Source: Rhizobium sp. Q54
GTDB lineage: Bacteria; Pseudomonadota; Alphaproteobacteria; Rhizobiales; Beijerinckiaceae
Reading direction: 5' to 3'
NCBI GenBank assembly: GCA_945903655.1
Contig: CAMDOY010000010.1
Location: forward strand, 1 to 24,473
Length of the DNA: 24,473 nucleotides
How positions within the stretch are numbered: the first letter of the stretch is position 1; each line of letters starts with the position of its first letter. Under the pieces are notes generated by a model. The model was not told the origin of the DNA and made no database searches. It saw only the letters and a program-made list of their open reading frames with translations. Shown one piece after another: positions 23,626 through 24,473 of the stretch. Made by a program: the position numbers and the translations under genes.

Positions 23626-24473
23626 TTACCGGCAGCCGTCCAGCTTGCTGGCGGCGTTCTCGACCGTGAAGGGGCCGAGCTTCTCCATGGCCGCGTCCAC
23701 ATATTCGTTGTTCACGAGCTGGTCGACGCTCAACTCCTTCGAGGCGAGGCCTTCCTTGATGTAGTATTTCTGCATGTCCAGCAGCACGGGAATGTTGATG
23801 CGGCCATTCACGTTGCGGGCGGGCCAGGGCGTGTTGGCGATGATCTCCGGGCGCTCTTCAAGGCCCGTGCGCACGATGATGTCGATCACGTCCTGCCGGT
23901 TCTTGCCGCTATGATAGGCTTGGCAATAGTCACGCACGCCGCGCGAATAGGCGAGGTAGTAGCGGCGCATCAGGTCCTTGTTCTTTCCGGCCCAGTCGGT
24001 GTTCACCATGTTGACGGCGATGGTGAGGGGCTTGGGATCGGCGTAATCATCCGGGTCGGCGAAGACCTTGGCGATGCCCTTCTCCACATATTGGGTGGCC
24101 CAGGGCTGGATCACCAGCGCGGCGTCCACCGCCTTGTTGGTGAGGGCGACGCCCATGTTCACAAAGGACAGGATCTTGATGTCCACGTCCTTGATGCTCA
24201 CCCCGTCCTTGCTGAGGATCTTGGCGACTTCGTAGGTGGTCACGGAGCCCGGGCCATTGGAGGCGATGATCTTGCCCTTGAGGTCCCCGGGGGTCTTGAT
24301 CTTGTCCGCCAGATCCGGACGGATCAGCAGCTTGTGGCTGAGGGGCGTGGAGACGCGGTCGGAGACGATGGTGATCGGCAAGCCGCGTTCGATGGCGTTG
24401 AAATAGCCAACGGAGATGCCGCCCTCGATGATCTGCAGCTGGCCCTGGGCAAGAAGCGCCATCACATTGGCGG
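23626..24473 (-). CDS. ABC transporter substrate-binding protein, NitT/TauT/SsuA type (copy 2, N terminus outside window)
   Basis: The frame is open to the window edge; apparent starts near 24462 and 24465 are internal, because the residues before them (A-N-V-M) continue the alignment with copy 1. About 281 residues are visible, lacking the signal peptide and first strands (some 65 residues by comparison). By hand count the shared 277 positions differ at about 40, so identity is near 85%, with most changes conservative (I/V, K/R, D/E). Both copies keep the two cysteines and the C-terminal GCR. The differences S/N, P/A and K/V in the TPLSHKLLIRPDLADKIK segment might affect ligand or partner contacts. 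It is separated from copy 1 by a terminator and 168 bases. Confidence 0.9.
   Translation of the reverse strand, partial: ANVMALLAQGQLQIIEGGISVGYFNAIERGLPITIVSDRVSTPLSHKLLIRPDLADKIKTPGDLKGKIIASNGPGSVTTYEVAKILSKDGVSIKDVDIKILSFVNMGVALTNKAVDAALVIQPWATQYVEKGIAKVFADPDDYADPKPLTIAVNMVNTDWAGKNKDLMRRYYLAYSRGVRDYCQAYHSGKNRQDVIDIIVRTGLEERPEIIANTPWPARNVNGRINIPVLLDMQKYYIKEGLASKELSVDQLVNNEYVDAAMEKLGPFTVENAASKLDGCR

Overview
The window reads as ordinary chromosome of a GC-rich alphaproteobacterium, most likely a member of Hyphomicrobiales (Rhizobiales). This rests on three things: a stand-alone F1 operon (atpHAGDC) without Fo genes, the bolA / J-domain protein / cobS / cobT neighbourhood, and the close fit of the AtpD, BolA and CobS proteins to rhizobial sequences. 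I cannot name a genus. Coding density is high, there is no tRNA, rRNA, CRISPR array, transposase or phage gene, and most of the very long antisense reading frames are GC-bias shadows.

Left part (1-7832, mostly + strand): the C-terminal half of gpsA faces a small secreted or membrane-anchored hypothetical protein on the - strand. A 397-base non-coding stretch with several inverted repeats leads into the five-gene F1 ATP synthase operon atpH-atpA-atpG-atpD-atpC (1259-6144), which ends at a clear intrinsic terminator (6171-6195). An acyl-CoA synthetase of the AMP-binding family follows.

Middle part (7833-14604): a - strand pair encodes a D-Ala-D-Ala carboxypeptidase (PBP5 type, S11) and a COG0523/CobW-like GTPase with a histidine-rich metal-binding stretch. 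bolA, also on the - strand, is divergent from a + strand block of a J-domain protein, cobS and cobT. CobS (AAA+) and CobT (VWA) form the ATPase part of the aerobic cobaltochelatase that works with CobN, and cobN is not in the window. A terminator closes the block. The next 700 bases (14605-15279) are poorer in GC and hold only two small doubtful genes, one with a NepR-like C-terminal motif and one with a single membrane helix.

Right part (15280-24473, all - strand, transcribed right to left): two tandem substrate-binding proteins of the NitT/TauT/SsuA type, about 85% identical by hand count (the first runs off the window), a Rieske ring-hydroxylating oxygenase of the phthalate-4,5-dioxygenase type, then a probable transcription unit of a fumarylacetoacetate-hydrolase family protein, a pirin and an L-2-hydroxyglutarate-dehydrogenase-like flavoprotein, and finally gpmI with a D-2-hydroxyacid dehydrogenase one base behind it. 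This side looks like uptake and breakdown of an aromatic or organic acid beside central glycolysis.

I found no convincing new multi-gene system. The points most worth a second look are the leader hairpin directly ahead of atpH, the possible leaderless start plus 4-codon upstream frame at the J-domain gene, the NepR-like small frame in the low-GC gap, the cluster of inverted repeats at 20898-20994, the operator-like palindrome ahead of the Rieske gene, and the tandem substrate-binding proteins.
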